The position numbers were made by a program, and so were the translations under genes. This document shows positions 10,521 to 23,185 of a stretch of 64,000 nucleotides of DNA, in pieces; the first letter of the stretch is position 1; the number at the start of each line of letters is the position of its first letter. Source of the stretch: Sipunculus nudus (Eukaryota > Annelida > Sipuncula > Golfingiida > Sipunculidae); assembly GCA_026874595.1 (NCBI GenBank), contig CM049307.1, positions 77,290,643-77,354,642 of the forward strand, written 5' to 3'. The notes under the pieces are model-generated. The model was not told the origin of the DNA, did not search any database, and worked only from the letters and a program-made list of their open reading frames with translations.

Positions 10521-10830
10521 ACGTGTATAAAAAGGAACTTGAATGCATAGTTTCAATATCAGAGGGATATCCAGCATTAGTGATTAATGACCAGTCTGCA
10601 TGATTAAACGTAGCTTATTAGATAATCTAACGAGATAATAATCAACACAATTTATATATATCAAATTATTGTTTTATTTTACCCCCATTTTTAATTACCA
10701 AAGTGAGGCAAATATATAGTCAGCGTAGGAGTTAGTGTGTGATTCCCCAAATTACGTGTAGTTAACTGTTCACTGGTCGACCAAGTTCTGGAACCTCTTA
10801 TTTTAATAACAATGATAAGTTTGAAATCAC

Positions 10831-11004
10831 CTGTCTTGAATTACACCTATTGTCTCTGTGACAGTATCGTCCTGACCAAGTCTCTTGATGATGACATGCT
10901 TTACGTCTTTTGTAGCTGTTGCAGTGCAGCACAACACAGGGCTGTCCTGGAACAATGATCGGAGAAAACCAATTTCTCCATAAGCAGTTCAAAACTCCGA
11001 GCCC
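10831..11004 (-). pseudogene. RecQ-type helicase exon (motif III region), one nonsense codon
   Basis: On the minus strand an AG acceptor at 11005-11006 and a GT donor at 10829-10830 bound 174 bases. In the phase-2 frame they read IGFLRSLFQDSPVLCCTATAT and then KDVKHVIIKRLG, the TATAT block being the helicase motif III region of RecQ proteins. Upstream of it SEF-stop-TAY fits the usual FR-x-A/Y block with Arg (CGA) changed to TGA. Together with the exon at 11545-11688 it shows a decayed RecQ-like gene or a TE-borne copy. The DEAH-box exon expected between the two was not found. Confidence 0.6.
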
Positions 11005-11263
11005 CTGTAAAAGGGGAAATGCTCATCATATAAACTGAAATTATATCATTTCACCGACTCAAAGTTTCATGAAAATTGAAATATTATGTTCATTATTGTT
11101 TTGATCTCACGTTTTTGTTCATTTTGACTGAACACAAAAGCGTTTTTGTAAAAACATCACACGGCATTATGCCTATCTCCAAATGCCATAGCGGCTGAAA
11201 CATAACAAAGATGTAATATAAAGGTCCCTTAAATTGTATTCACCTCCGTATACATGTATACAC

Positions 11264-11320
<57 letters not shown>

Positions 11321-11544
11321 CATATTATCATATATAATATGTAATAAATTGTATATTTTACATATTACAATTTTTAAATAATATATTATTATAAAAATAT
11401 TATATGATATAGAGATTAATATACTTTTCTTAATTATTTTTAAAAGTATTTTGGAAATAACATCTAAATAAGATTCCCTCTAAAACATGTTGAAACAGAT
11501 ATTTGCATAGTGATTTCATCTGTACACTCTATTTCCAAACAAAC
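11005..11544. other. No gene seen; contains TA microsatellite
   Basis: AT-rich intron-like sequence of the RecQ remnant. A TA repeat fills 11258-11318, with further AT-only sequence to about 11420. I could not find the motif II exon expected here. Confidence 0.5.
11258..11318. repeat. (TA)n microsatellite
   Basis: About 30 perfect TA units, followed by a degenerate AT-rich stretch. Confidence 0.95.
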
Positions 11545-11688
11545 CTTGTTCCTGTGTTTTATTGAGCCTTTGGTTTGGCAGTGCAAAAGCTTGTATACCA
11601 TGGATGCTTGCTTGTTCAACTTGATTAGCCACGAGGCTTTTCAATGTGATAATGACCACTGTCATGTGCATCCCCTTTTCCCTGCAAC
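11545..11688 (-). pseudogene. RecQ-type helicase exon (motif Ia region)
   Basis: Minus-strand exon with a TTTCCAG acceptor (AG at 11689-11690) and a GTTTGT donor (11543-11544). In the frame with two leading bases it reads GMHMTVVIITLKSLVANQVEQ, then GIQAFALPNQ, matching the RecQ motif Ia context (T-VV-PL-SL--DQV---GI-A--L). No stop occurs in the exon. It lies upstream, in minus-strand order, of the motif III exon at 10831-11004, which is the correct order. The Walker A exon was not found. Confidence 0.55.
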
Positions 11689-12201
11689 CTGGAAATCATA
11701 AAATGTTATGCGTGTTAATAAATCGCACATTATCTATGTATCTTACCAAACTTTCTTGGAAAAAAATGAGCTCATCTCAATGGCATGTTATTTGTGTATA
11801 CCCTATAACTTTCCAAATAACATATGTTGTTGTCAGAAATGCTGCATATTTTCTATACAACAGTTCCTGGATTCAGATGTTGATATGGATCAACCCCAAA
11901 ATTAATTGTCCATTGATTATTGTAGAGCAATTGTGTTAATTTAATCAAAATCCGTGAATAACTTTTTTATAATGTTGCTAAAAGACACACAAACGCTAAA
12001 AAAGCCAAACGCTTGACGGAGGTATATATTAAGCAGATGATATTGTAAAAGATCAACTTTATTATTACAATCAACCATTCATAGCATAATAATAACCAGC
12101 ATACCCCTAAGTGACCTCCGTGCCAACTGTTGTTCTACAATCCCCTTAGGTCGAGAGGTTTACAACGCTTTTCCTTTCAAGCAAAACTTAGAGGTTCATG
12201 G

Positions 12202-12300
12202 TCGACCCCGGTCACATACTTTGCTCTCTGGGGTTGCACCAATGATGGGAATGGTTAGGTTAACAACAAACCCCGCTTTATGAATGTGGACATTTTGTTT
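12202..12300 (-). pseudogene. YqaJ-type nuclease fragment (core motif)
   Basis: In one minus-strand frame the sequence reads KAGFVVNLTIPIIGATPESK and then VCDRGR, close to the G-ATPDG-V core of YqaJ/lambda-exonuclease-type nucleases. The catalytic Asp position appears as Glu and the following Gly as Ser, and stops follow soon after, so this copy looks dead. It is in the right order after the N-terminal YqaJ exon at 13567-13792. YqaJ genes in invertebrates are often carried by mobile or virus-like elements. Confidence 0.5.
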
Positions 12301-12529
12301 CAGTGCATATTGACGCAGAGCTTCATTATTGTATCCGCCAAAACAAAGTTTTGCAGATACTATGTTTTTTTACCGGGTTCAACCGCCACCGCGTTTCTTT
12401 TCCCGAAAACTTCTCTGAGACTACTGGACTGATTTTTCCGAAACTTACACCCATTATCTGGTCACAGGTAAACTGGTGCCTAACCAATTTGCGTTGACCT
12501 CTGACCTTTCCTATCTCCAGTGCGTCCAT

Positions 12530-13390
12530 CTGTGCGTCTGTTTTGACATATTAACCAACATATCTTCGGACTCGTTTGACCAATCAAGAAAAAAAAATAT
12601 ACAAATGTAGCCCTTCGATAGCTTTATAACATACACTAAAAATGGTGACCCCACCTGCATCCATGTTTGAACAGTGTCCATCTGTTCGTCTGCCTTCGGT
12701 TAAAATCACTCATATCTCCGGAGTGGTTTGACTAATTCACCTGAAATTCGGCATGCATATACATCCTGGAGAGCTTTCTTGATTTTATGACAGGTGGCGC
12801 CACCTTCATTCACGTTCACGCTGCAGACATCCATGCTTATATCTCCAGACTGGTTTGACGTACCCTCCTGAAAATTTGCATGTGTTAAGATCTCACATAG
12901 CTCTTTATCATACGAGACACTGGTGGCGCCACCTGCAATTATTTTTGCAACCATTTTAGCAGTGTCCATCTATTTGTTTGACTTAGGCAAAAATCACTCA
13001 TATCTCGGCAGTGGTTTGACTTATTCGCCTTAAATTTGGCATGTGTATACATCCTGGATAGCTTTCTTGATTTTATGACAGGTGGCGCCACCTACATTCA
13101 CGTTAATGCTGCAGATATCCATGCTAATATCTCCGGACTGGTTTGACGTATTTTCCTGAAGTTTTGCGTCTGTTTGGATCTCACTTAGCTCTTCATCATA
13201 CAGGAATCATGTGGCGCCACCAGCAACCATTTTTGCACAGCGCCGTCTGTTTTTCTGCTTTGGGATAAAATCACTCATATCTCGGCAGTGGTTTGACTTT
13301 TCCACCTGAAATTTTGCATGTGTATACATCTTGGAAAGTTGCTCAAATTACAGGTGGCGCCACCTACAATCATGTTCACTTTACAGACAT
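12530..13390. repeat. Tandem repeat of about 280 bp with GGTGGCGCCACC palindromes
   Basis: The phrase AAATCACTCATATCTC recurs at 12703, 12991 and 13268. Each unit carries one or two copies of the 12-bp palindrome GGTGGCGCCACC (12793, 12922, 13081, 13353; shortened at 13211). It separates the two YqaJ fragments, so it may have inserted into that gene. No coding capacity. Confidence 0.8.
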
Positions 13391-13566
13391 ACATGCTAAT
13401 ATGTAACACATCTAACTTTTTTCCCTTTGCCTCTCAATCCATGCCTCACTTCATCCGTCCTACTCTGATTTTGGTGGATACACGTAGTCAACAAGCGACT
13501 ACCCGTATTCTAGTTTTACCATAAACTACTTGTTATGCTTGAACAGGTGGTTCATTTAATATGCTG

Positions 13567-13792
13567 TTAACAATTGTTTTTTCTGTCAATGACTCTGTGT
13601 AGTTTTGATGCTGTCAACCGGGGAGTCCTGGCCTCAAACAAAGTTAATGACCGGCTTTGATCTGTTTTTTGCACTTCCAGTCTTTTAATATCTTCCTGTG
13701 TGAGTTTAAGGTTACCCCAATTAAATGATGATATTTCCACCGTATTGGGATGGTGCACATTTGTGGGAGTAAAGTATTTTCCCAGTTCATGA
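13567..13792 (-). pseudogene. YqaJ-type nuclease N-terminal exon
   Basis: Minus-strand segment starting after an AATACAG acceptor (AG at 13793-13794) and open for 74 codons to a TAA at 13567-13569. It contains LTQEDIKRLEVQKTDQSRS and LFEARTPRLTASKLHRVI. The R-x-x-R-x-TAS block is the N-terminal hallmark of YqaJ-like recombinase nucleases. The 3' border is unclear: a weak GTTAAC donor lies at the end. Part of a broken gene together with 12202-12300. Confidence 0.5.
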
Positions 13793-13799
13793 CTGTATT

Positions 13800-14583
13800 A
13801 TGTGTTGAGCCCTCAAGATGTAGGTCATATGGTGCCAGCAGAATACACAGATCTGAACTATTACATTTACATTAATAAAACATTATACAAAGTTAATGAT
13901 GCCACTTAAATGTTAGTTTTTTTTTGGATTTACTTGTGCAGGACAATTTTTATGTTAAGGAAATAAAATTAACTACTACAGACGACCTACATTGAAATGT
14001 ACAATCTTAACTCCGGGATTGTTGTAAATTTCAGTGCCCTGGAATTAAAGTACACCTGTACTGAACGCTAACATGCACCCAGATAACCCCGGGTTTTGGT
14101 CCCAGTTCACGCATCATGTTCAACGCATTTCTTATCTCAAATCTTACAATAGTAATACACTGTTGATTTTAGAACAGCTTTGAAAATGTGTGTTTTTTGT
14201 TCATTTTTTGTTTGGTTGAAAAATTATGACAAGATATAAACAGCATGTGGTACATTCACCATTCAGTAAAAGTGATAATATGTTTTAATATATATATATA
14301 TGGGGGGGATTCCTTTTATCTAAGGATATATTACATTAACTATTCGTTTTTCATAGCGGATATGACTTACAATAGTAAATTCGTTTAAATGCATAAGTGA
14401 CAGCAAATACGTCTTTTGTGTTTGTTTTTTTTTTCTCTCAATATGACAAATGATAATCCCAATACTTATTCTTTCACGAGAAACCCTGACAATACGAAAC
14501 CTCTATGAAGCTCAATCACATCCGTGATACCGTTCTTCAGATATCTTAAGGACACACATACACACACACGTAGATTCGAATAA
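13800..14583. other. No gene seen
   Basis: AT-rich sequence with a short TA run (about 14290-14305) and a CA-rich stretch (about 14555-14570). Ends at the right-hand border with element E3. Confidence 0.5.
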
Positions 14584-14719
14584 CAAGTGACTCATGGGTC
14601 ATGACGCTCAGCTGTCTGGGAAGGGATTCGCAAAAGGAAATTTTATCATCTGATTGGTAGTATATACCCATGCAACTGAAGCATCAAACAGATTAACCAA
14701 CAGGCCAAGATTGTGTCTG

Positions 14720-14757
<38 letters not shown>

Positions 14758-15112
14758 ATTAATATTTATATAATAGAAAAAAATGCGTTAATAAATGACA
14801 GCATCCTTAAAGGTCTCAAAGAAAAAGAGAAAAAAATTCGAAAAATTGAATAAAATATAGGTGGCTCCACCAGACGGCAGATACTGTTGAAACACTCCAT
14901 AATCAATATACATGCAAAGAATCATGATGATCTCTGCATTAGTTGTTCAGATACTTCAGCTTTTGGGTCAAATTGTCCATTATTCTGAGGGATACTTCGG
15001 AGTCCTATAGATTGAAGGATATGGGAAACAGAGACCTAATTTCAGGTTTCCACAGACACTTTTCATGGGCCTCCTTGCATGACAAGAATGAAGATTCAAG
15101 GTCCAATTGTTA

Positions 15113-15120
15113 CGATTTGT
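15113..15120. repeat. Left copy of 8-bp target duplication CGATTTGT
   Basis: The same 8 bases occur at 44298-44305. In uninterrupted monomers (for example near 46215) the corresponding site is a single AATTTGT, so the two copies look like a target-site duplication. Confidence 0.6.
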
Positions 15121-15126
15121 CATATA

Positions 15127-15152
15127 GGCGGGGAACTGTCGGTTTTTCCCTG
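15127..15152 (+). repeat. Left terminal inverted repeat of the 29-kb insertion
   Basis: Starts GGCGGGGAACTGTCGGTTTT and is matched in reverse complement at 44268-44291. It leads into array A within about 25 bases. Confidence 0.65.
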
Positions 15153-15169
15153 TTGAAGCATGAGTATCT

Positions 15170-16230
15170 AGCAAACTTGCGAGTGTCCATCAAAGTTTGA
15201 ATCCTCATTGCAAAACTTGCTAAACGCAATTATTGCAAACTTGCTAGCAATTTGCTCTCAATTTAGCAACTTTGCCATCCTCCATATAACAGCCGTCCCC
15301 ATAACGCAATTTGCTAGCAATTTTGCAACTTTCTCAATCATCTTGTTTTGACCGTCCCCATCAAGCAATTTGCTAGCAATTTAGCAACTTTGCCATCCTC
15401 CATGTAACAGCCGTACCCATAACGCAATTTGCTAGTAATTTGCTCGCAATTTGCAACTTTCTCTCCGTACCTGTGATGGCCGGCCCCATCAGGCAATTTG
15501 CTAGCAATTTGCACGCAATTTTGCAACTTACTCACTCATCCTGTTTTGACCGTCCCCATCACGCAATTTGCTAGCAATTTTGCAACTTACTCACTCATCC
15601 TGTTTTGACCGTCCCCATCACGCAATTTGCTAGCAATTTGCACGCAATTTTGCAATTTACTCACTCATCCTGTTTTGACCGTCCCCATCACGCAATTTGC
15701 TAGCAATTTAGCAACTTTGCCATCCTCCATGTAACAGCCTTACCCATAACGCAATTTGCTAGCAATTTGCTCGCAATTTTGCAACTTTCTCGCCCTCCCT
15801 GTGATGGCCGGCCCCATCACGCAATTTGCTAGCAATTTAGCAACTTTGCCATCCTTCTTGTAACAGCCATCCCCATCACGCAATTTGCTAGCAATTTGCT
15901 CGCAATTTTGCAACTTTCTCGCCCTCCCTGTGATGGCCGTCCCCATCACGCAATTTGCTAGCAATTTAGCAACTTTGTCATCCTCCATGTAACAGCCCTC
16001 CCCATCACTCAATTTGCTAGCAATTTGCTTGCAATTTTGCAACTTTCTCGCCCTCCCTGTGATGGCCGGCCCCATCACGCAATTTGCTAGCAATTTCCAC
16101 GCAATTTTGCAACTTTCTCACTCATCCTGTAATGAACGTCCCCATCACGCAATTTGCTAGCAATTTAGCAACTTTGCCATCCTCCATGTAACAGCCGTCC
16201 CCATAACGCAATTTGCTAGCAATTTGTCTG
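15170..16230. repeat. Satellite array A (GCAATTTGCTAGCAATTT, about 65-bp step)
   Basis: About 16 occurrences of GCAATTTGCTAGCAATTT at intervals of roughly 58-70 bases. Two spacer types alternate: one with GCAACTTTGCCATCCTCCAT and one with CTGTGATGGCCGGCCCCATC or TCATCCTGTTTTGACCGTCC. The GCTAGC centre is palindromic. The minus-strand reading frames through it are artefacts of the period. Confidence 0.9.
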
Positions 16231-18480
16231 CACCAACACTGGTATATGTGGACTTGCTCTTTATCTCATATTTTCTCGCTAAAAGTCGTAGGTAAAGGCC
16301 ATTTTGCCCAGCTAATCTTTTTTGATTGTTCGTCTATAAGAATGTCATTATTTTAAAAAAATAACCGTGCGGCAGAACATCCATGCGGCAGAGTTAACCT
16401 AATTATGCCCCGGCTTGGTGATAAGTTACGGTCAGTTGAGCACTGTTATGAGCTGGAGCCTAGTGTAACTGTAGTCTCTTTCCCGGGATCTGCAATCAAC
16501 TAAGGGTTCAAACTGAACGAACGACATACCAAGAAGTGTTAACTCTTTTAATTAATGAATATGCAGAATATAAATATTGACTTCCGTTTGTTCTAATAAT
16601 TCATAAAATCACAACCAGTATGTCAGTTAATCGGAGGATTTGTTCTCACGATCGCAGACCAAATCGGACCGGGCAATTTGCCCGGAGGGGGGGGGGGGGC
16701 CTAATTTCTACGGGGAAGTTGAGTAGTCTGGCACCCCATGCTTGGTAAGGGCCATAATAGTGCAGGGTACCAGTCTAGGAAGCGGAGATCAAAAGCCGAT
16801 CACCGCCGGGACAATACGACTGGGCAATAAAATTCCTAAGACAGCTTGTCGGACTGTCCTTGATTTCAGAGTAGACACTCTTTTTCTTCGCCCAACAAAT
16901 TTCAGGTAAGTCAGCCGATATATTTGTCATTTGTGTCATTGAGCCTTTCGCTTGTACCGGGACTGCGTATTTTTTTAACATAAGCAAAACACTGATCTTT
17001 TGCTCAATTTCACGTCTGTTCATGGTATATTAATTTTGAATACATTGCCTGACTAGGAACTATTAATCCAATAAATTCTAACTCAACGAATAGTGTTTCA
17101 GGTCAAAACCACGAAATTTCAAAACCACGATATTTTCTGAATCCACAGTATAATATACTGCATGATACTAATGAAAGTGTAACCCTATATATTAACGCGC
17201 CCCTGGTTTCAAATTTCTGTATGGGCAGCTGTGGAACCTCAGGTAACATGATAATTATTATAGTAATGTATCAGCATCAACAAACCAGTTGAAGGCCAGC
17301 TGGGATATGTTTATTAATGTTTACATCATTTTTTAGTGGTAACAAGCTGCACAAATACTGATTTTTTATGAAATGTTCTAGTCCTATGTGCACTCAGGTT
17401 GTGTATAACTGTGATCATGTATGTAAGTTCCGTCGCAAATGTATTATTAAGATGCTCATGCAGCCATGTTCACTGGTGCTCGATAAACAATACATGCATT
17501 GTATTGAGCCAATCATTTTATTGTATTATATTTGCTGATATTTGGCGCTTTGTTTTGGAAAATGCCGCTTTTTATTTCTTTTTTTTTCGGGAAATACAGC
17601 TGAAAACGTCATACATTATTTCTCAGGCACTGACATGGAAATGACAAGTAACGCTAAAATATGAGATAATGTCAAAATTGAGGAAGAATGCTTGAAATAT
17701 GTAACATTTAATATCTTTACGTGTAATATCAATATTCAAAGCATATTACAAAACATAATTTATGGGGGTTAAAATATCGCACTGGAAGCCGGAACATGCG
17801 GGGCCCGCCGATAGCTTGCCGTTACATGGGGGGAATTCCCCATCGGAATGCATTATGATTATGCGTTACCAGAACAAGATCCGAGATCGTTTAAAAAATA
17901 ATGACACAAGATATTTCTTTAAGTCCAATATAATCTTTGTTGATATTTCTTATTTCAATTTTAATGCATAAGAAGTACAACTTGAGTTTGATTAAAAATC
18001 CATTTTTGCCGACCGGCCCCGTTTCAGCCATGTTTTTAATTTGGCCGAACGGTCACGTAGCATGGCAATAGGGGAAATACGCATATAATTTCTTTTTTTT
18101 GGGGGGGGGGGGGGGGAAGAAATTTAACATTCGAATTCTATCACACAGAAATTAGAGCAATTCCTGGTATTGTTTAAAGATTTATAGGCCTAAACGTTTC
18201 TACGGAAAACCGAGCGACGCATCGTCAGCTATGAAGACTGGCGCCACGTAGCGGCCGTTAAAGAAAAGAGTCCACATAGACGGAAATATACGAGTGAAAC
18301 ATAAATGATTGTGGGGGTCTCATTGGTGAAAAAGTTTTGGGAAAAATTTTAATGTTTTAAGTATTTTCATTGGTTAACTTGCCGACGCGAGAGTCATGGT
18401 TTTTTGTTAGTAGGGATCAAGTATGTCACCAGATTACCATGTAACCCTTGGGTAATAAAAACGTTTGACGCGGGGGATTT
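16231..18480. other. No confident gene; unique sequence inside the 29-kb insertion
   Basis: AT-rich, with G runs at about 16685-16699 and 18099-18116. One 82-codon minus-strand frame at 16775-17023 begins MNRREIEQKISVLLMLKKYA; it matches nothing I know, so I leave it as unassigned. A strong-looking GTAAGT donor on the + strand at about 16906 is isolated. Confidence 0.4.
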
Positions 18481-18723
18481 AAAGTGACGCGGGGGGTGAC
18501 AGAGTTGCTGAATTGCTGGCAATTTGATAGCAAATTGCCAGATGCGGATGGCTGTGTGTGTGTGTGGGGGGGGGGGGGGGGGGTTAACAAATTTGCAAAA
18601 ATGCTAGCGAATTGTAAGATGGAACGGCTGTGGGGTGGGGGCAATTTTCTAAAGTGCTAGCAATTTAGGTGATGGGTTTCGCCTATAAAATAAATAGGAC
18701 AAAGTTGCAAAATTGCACGTAAA
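18481..18723 (-). repeat. Decayed array A remnant (left part)
   Basis: Eroded copies of the array A core in opposite orientation (GCAATTTGATAGCAAATTGC and others), mixed with a G run. It is continued at 20988-21195 after the hAT-like element, which interrupts it. Confidence 0.7.
18716..18723. repeat. Left 8-bp target duplication CACGTAAA (hAT-like)
   Basis: Identical to 20988-20995, directly flanking both ends of the inverted-repeat element. Confidence 0.85.
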
Positions 18724-20987
18724 CAGACCTGGGAGCCAGCCGTTGACCTGTAAATCGGCTGGCTCGAAGAAAAAATGGCTGGCTAGCCGGCTGAGCCGGC
18801 TCAGGTCTAAAAACAATGATGATGGCTGAGTGGACAACGTTGTGGCTGGCTAGCCGGATGAGCCGTAAAGATGAGGCAAATATTTAATGGACTTCATTTA
18901 ATGATTTAATCATTTAATGATTAAATGTTGTCTCAGTCTAATGCAAATATATTTATATGTACAATAATATGAAACAAATTTAACGAATATTTTAACAAGG
19001 TAATTACCCTTTGGATAAATTAATTTTATTCAATATCACGCCAGGCGTGTAAAAGAGCAGTGAGTGGTTACGTGAAGGATTGGGTTACCCCATTGTGTTT
19101 TCAGATCTGACAATAGGCCTATAGCGTGTTTTGGTGAAGCTGAAACGCTTATTTGATCAGATGAAAATTGCTATGATTTTCCTCATTTCTTTTGACAGAC
19201 GCTGGGTACACATAAATAATTTGATCTCAACTGATATAACGTTACATTCTAAAAGCATCTTGGAAAATCGAAGGTTTCAATTCAGCCATTGAGACTTATA
19301 GATATCAATAGCTCTAAGGCACTGTACACAGTAAAATACATTAAGATGATAAAAAAGAATTTGAGAGACAGATAATACAATAAAAATAACTAAAAATTAG
19401 ATACGCAGAAAACTGAATATACGAGAATCCAAACAAATTGGATGATAACGGCTAATAATATGCCAATTGGAAAAGGTGTTTTTTCAGTAGTCTTTTTCAA
19501 CCGGATAATCGTTTTTCGTTTGCCGAACTTTAAGTGTCATGGCTGGACGTACTGTTTACTTCTATTTTTAACTGTATCACATGGGGTTATGTGAAAGGGC
19601 AGGAAATTTTGTGACTATATATAATGTGACGCCACCGGTCCACCAGGATGGCCTTTGTGCCTATATATATATATAGTGTTCAGAAAGTCATGCTTCTTCC
19701 GCGAGTGTCTCTTAATAAATTAAAACATTTGGCAATAATTAATAATGGAAAAAATGTCATTTGAGGAGGGAGAGAGGTGACATAATCGTACAAAATCGAA
19801 CCCCAACCAAACAGTTTTTTATAATAATCATGAAAATTTGATTACTTAAAACACATTTTGTGAATTCTTTTTGATGTAATGTGAACAGACCAACTCATTG
19901 CCACAACCAGGAAATCCCTTATTCCATTTGGCTTGGACTAAGATCGACATGTTTTTTACCTGCGCAGAACTTTTCCGGTCGCAATTATTGTATACGTAAT
20001 TTGTCACGTGTCTTAATTGAAATATGAATTTTGTCATGGATTTTCGCAGTTGTCAACCTCAATCATCTCCGTGACCTCTGTGACCCTTGATATGTTCATG
20101 TGGCAACATGTTTATCAGTGGTTAAAGCAGCCGGTGTCTGCAGCTGTTTGACACTGATTTGGTCTCGCGTTTAACTTCAAATTGCAAACCAATCAAACTC
20201 GCTTAAAAGTTTAGTTTACGCTCAAGGATTTTATATAAAGACATTTATCCATAGGTGTTTACACGAATGGCATTTGTAGCATGATTATAATATGAGGTAG
20301 TTCTGAGCGATCGCTTGCTGCCGATATCGTTTCACGGTAAACGTATACTAAAATGGCTTAAATTGGCTGGAAACAATGATAACAAAAATACATGCATATT
20401 TTTTCCATACATATAACAGCTTTTTCCTGTGGTTTTCATTTATTCCTGAATGTTATCCAAGCAGTATATCATTTTTTTAAATATTGCACATCGACCTCGA
20501 TTAATTTAAACGATTAAGCATCCATATCTGACTGAATAAACCTGGGAATGATCTGGGTTCTGGCACTTTTTGTCTTCATTTCTGAGCAACCGGGGTAAGA
20601 GAAACGCCCTTGATCAAACGGGAACTATGCCAGTTATCCGGTCTGAAAAAAGGGGATTGAGGGAACCTTGTTAACTGTCTAACATAATGACTTACAACTT
20701 TCACAAAATTAATCATGCATTACCATTGCGAAGCAATGCAGCTCGGTGAAATCTGCTGGAGACTGGTTCGTGTTAACATGTTACTGTAGTAACTGTTTAC
20801 AAGCTGAAGTATGCAAGCGAATATCCTTTTTTTCATCAGCTTATCAGTATTTCACCGGCGGCTGAGCCGGTGTTTAATAATCGGCGGCGGCTGGCGCAAT
20901 TCGGCGGCTTAAGAAAACAATCGGCGGCGGCCTGCTTATAAAATAAAGGCGGCGGCTGGCGCAATTCGGCGGCGGCTCCCAGGTCTG
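18724..20987. mobile_element. hAT-like non-autonomous DNA transposon, 2264 bp
   Basis: Perfect 14-bp terminal inverted repeats CAGACCTGGGAGCC at 18724-18737 and 20974-20987, flanked by an 8-bp duplication CACGTAAA. An 8-bp duplication and a CAG-starting terminus are the hallmarks of the hAT superfamily. Subterminal GC-rich repeats (GGCTGGCTAGCCGG on the left, CGGCGGCGGCTGGCG on the right) would suit transposase binding. The interior is AT-rich and I see no transposase, so it depends on another copy. It splits decayed array A. Confidence 0.85.
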
Positions 20988-21195
20988 CACGTAAATTGAT
21001 AGCAAATTGCGAGATTGAGACGGTAACGTTGTTCGGGGAGGATGAGCAAATTGCTAGCAAAAGGCGTCATGGCGACGGTCGTTACAAGGAGGATGGCAAA
21101 GTTGCTAAATTGTTAGAGAATTGAGTGATGAGGGCGACCATCACAGGGAGGGTGAGAAAGTTGCAAAATTGCGAGAAAATGCGTGATGGGTAGAC
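20988..21195 (-). repeat. Decayed array A remnant (right part)
   Basis: Continues 18481-18723: GCAAATTGCTAGCAAAAGGC, GTTGCAAAATTGCGAG and related eroded cores with spacer words such as GGAGGATGGCAAAGTTGC, the reverse complement of array A spacers. Confidence 0.75.
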
Positions 21196-23185
21196 TGGTG
21201 GGTGTTCATGTGTAGACGGCTATAACATTAATATTTCTTTAAAATGTGGATATTAACTGGAAATTCTAAACATTCAATCTGTATATGGTAAAAATGCCCA
21301 TCCATGCTTATAACCTGCAAAATATCTTCAGTTAAATGTACTCCTCACCGTAATATCATGTTCGATCAAGTGGCATTTAAACGGTGCATTTTGTATAGGG
21401 GGGGAGGGAGGGGGAGCTCGCTGTTTTGACCAAGCAGAGCAGATTTAAGATTCATTCACTCCCTCAGTGTAGAAACATACAGAAGCTATCGTAATCACAG
21501 GGCTGTTCATTAATATCATCAACTTGTGATCTACAATGTATGAATCAATTGTGGATAATTACTTTACTTGTTAGGGGAAAAAATATCTAAAAATGACAAT
21601 TCCTTACGAATATCTGGGAACATATATAAATAACGAGACATGTAACAGTTCACTGGGGGGGGGGGGGGGCATCAATCAGCCACTGGTCCCTCGCAAGCAT
21701 ACCACCTACACTGACAGTCACACCTAGAAACGTTACTACTGCCCCGGCCAACTACCAGTTCCAGTCTCCATTGTGCCTAGTCAGGTCAGGGTACAAATAT
21801 TTAGCTTCACACCATTCTCAGCCGTCTCCTCTCATCAGGGTTGTATTGTAAATGACTAATTCATCTATGTGCATGTACATTTTTAAATTCAAGTGTCCAA
21901 ATAGCCTTTGGTTGTGCCTAGGTGCAAACACATCACCGCACCATCCACAGCATCTCAACAAAGTAACAATGACCTTGATTAACAGATCTTTTATTCTTCC
22001 ATTAGCATGCTTTGTTAACATGTACTAATCCAACTTTTTTCTTAAATATGTACACAAACACTATATACATGTATTTATACTCACATGTACATACAACAGG
22101 AATGAGCATTGCCTGTACTTGTCAATCTGCAGCTTAATTGTTATGTTACAGTTTTCACTGTTATTTATAACACTATAAATTATCAGAAATTATGGGGCAG
22201 CTGATATTTTACAAATGATTATGGCCATCCATGTTTCAACACGCACAACAAATGTCACATCTTTCCACACTTTCATATTTGAAACATCGGTACATCTTAG
22301 TCAATTACATATAACTTTTAGTCATGATGGATAAGCGCTCCATAAAATGAAATATGAACATGCAATGTTGGTCACTACTCTGTCAAATTCAAACAGTCCA
22401 TTTTCGTTCTTAACTTGCTTGCTAACTGGAATGATTTTTTAAAATATATATTAATAACATTTACCCGCTGCAGCTTCGGTATAACTTTCTCTACTGCTTT
22501 TCTACTAACAGCCACCTGTCAGCATCAAGGGAAACCTTAATTATGCACAATGAATAAAATATAAATTTATACATGAACTAATTATTACAGATCAGTACAT
22601 TTACGGCTCCCTTGCCTCTTTCTCATATGAACAGGTCAGTCAACTAAATATTACCAACAAAACCAAATTGCCTGCAAATTGGGGGGATACTAAAGCATTT
22701 CCAACAATAGTGCTAGTCATTAAATGAAAAGTAAAATTACTCCATTCAGGCATTATCAAATGAAATACTATGCATTTCTTGATACAACTCGTTCCCAACT
22801 GTCCTATTAGTAATTATTCATGATCATTTCTGATTCATTACTCAGCTTTCCACTAACAAAACTGATTGTTTGTGAACATTGGCCTAAACTACCTTCACAC
22901 ATACTGATTCATCTGTTCTTTTTTATGCCTACACAATGACCATAATATGCAAAAACTTTTCTCCAACAACCAAGACAAATATTTTACACTATTCCATTAA
23001 CGATTTGACATATAAGTACAAATCCAACATATTCACAAATAAAAAACATGAAGTTGGCACGCACAAAATATAACTCATCATCCTGACCTCCAGTACATTA
23101 TGCAACAGGGCCCAACATTGGCCAAACACAGGTATGCTTAATACACAAAAGTTCAGATTTCCCCATTCCATGAACCACAGATGCC
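21196..23185. other. No gene seen
   Basis: AT-rich unique sequence with a G run at about 21655-21670. The minus-strand frames here are short. It would be the 3' untranslated side of the possible gene ending at 23186. Confidence 0.4.

Noticed and set aside
10066..10577. Thr/His/Pro-rich minus-strand frames
   Set aside because: Translations of GT-rich minisatellite sequence.
15338..16093. Minus-strand frames with repeated LQNCEQIASKL and LLANCVMG peptides
   Set aside because: Same cause in array A; no independent coding evidence.
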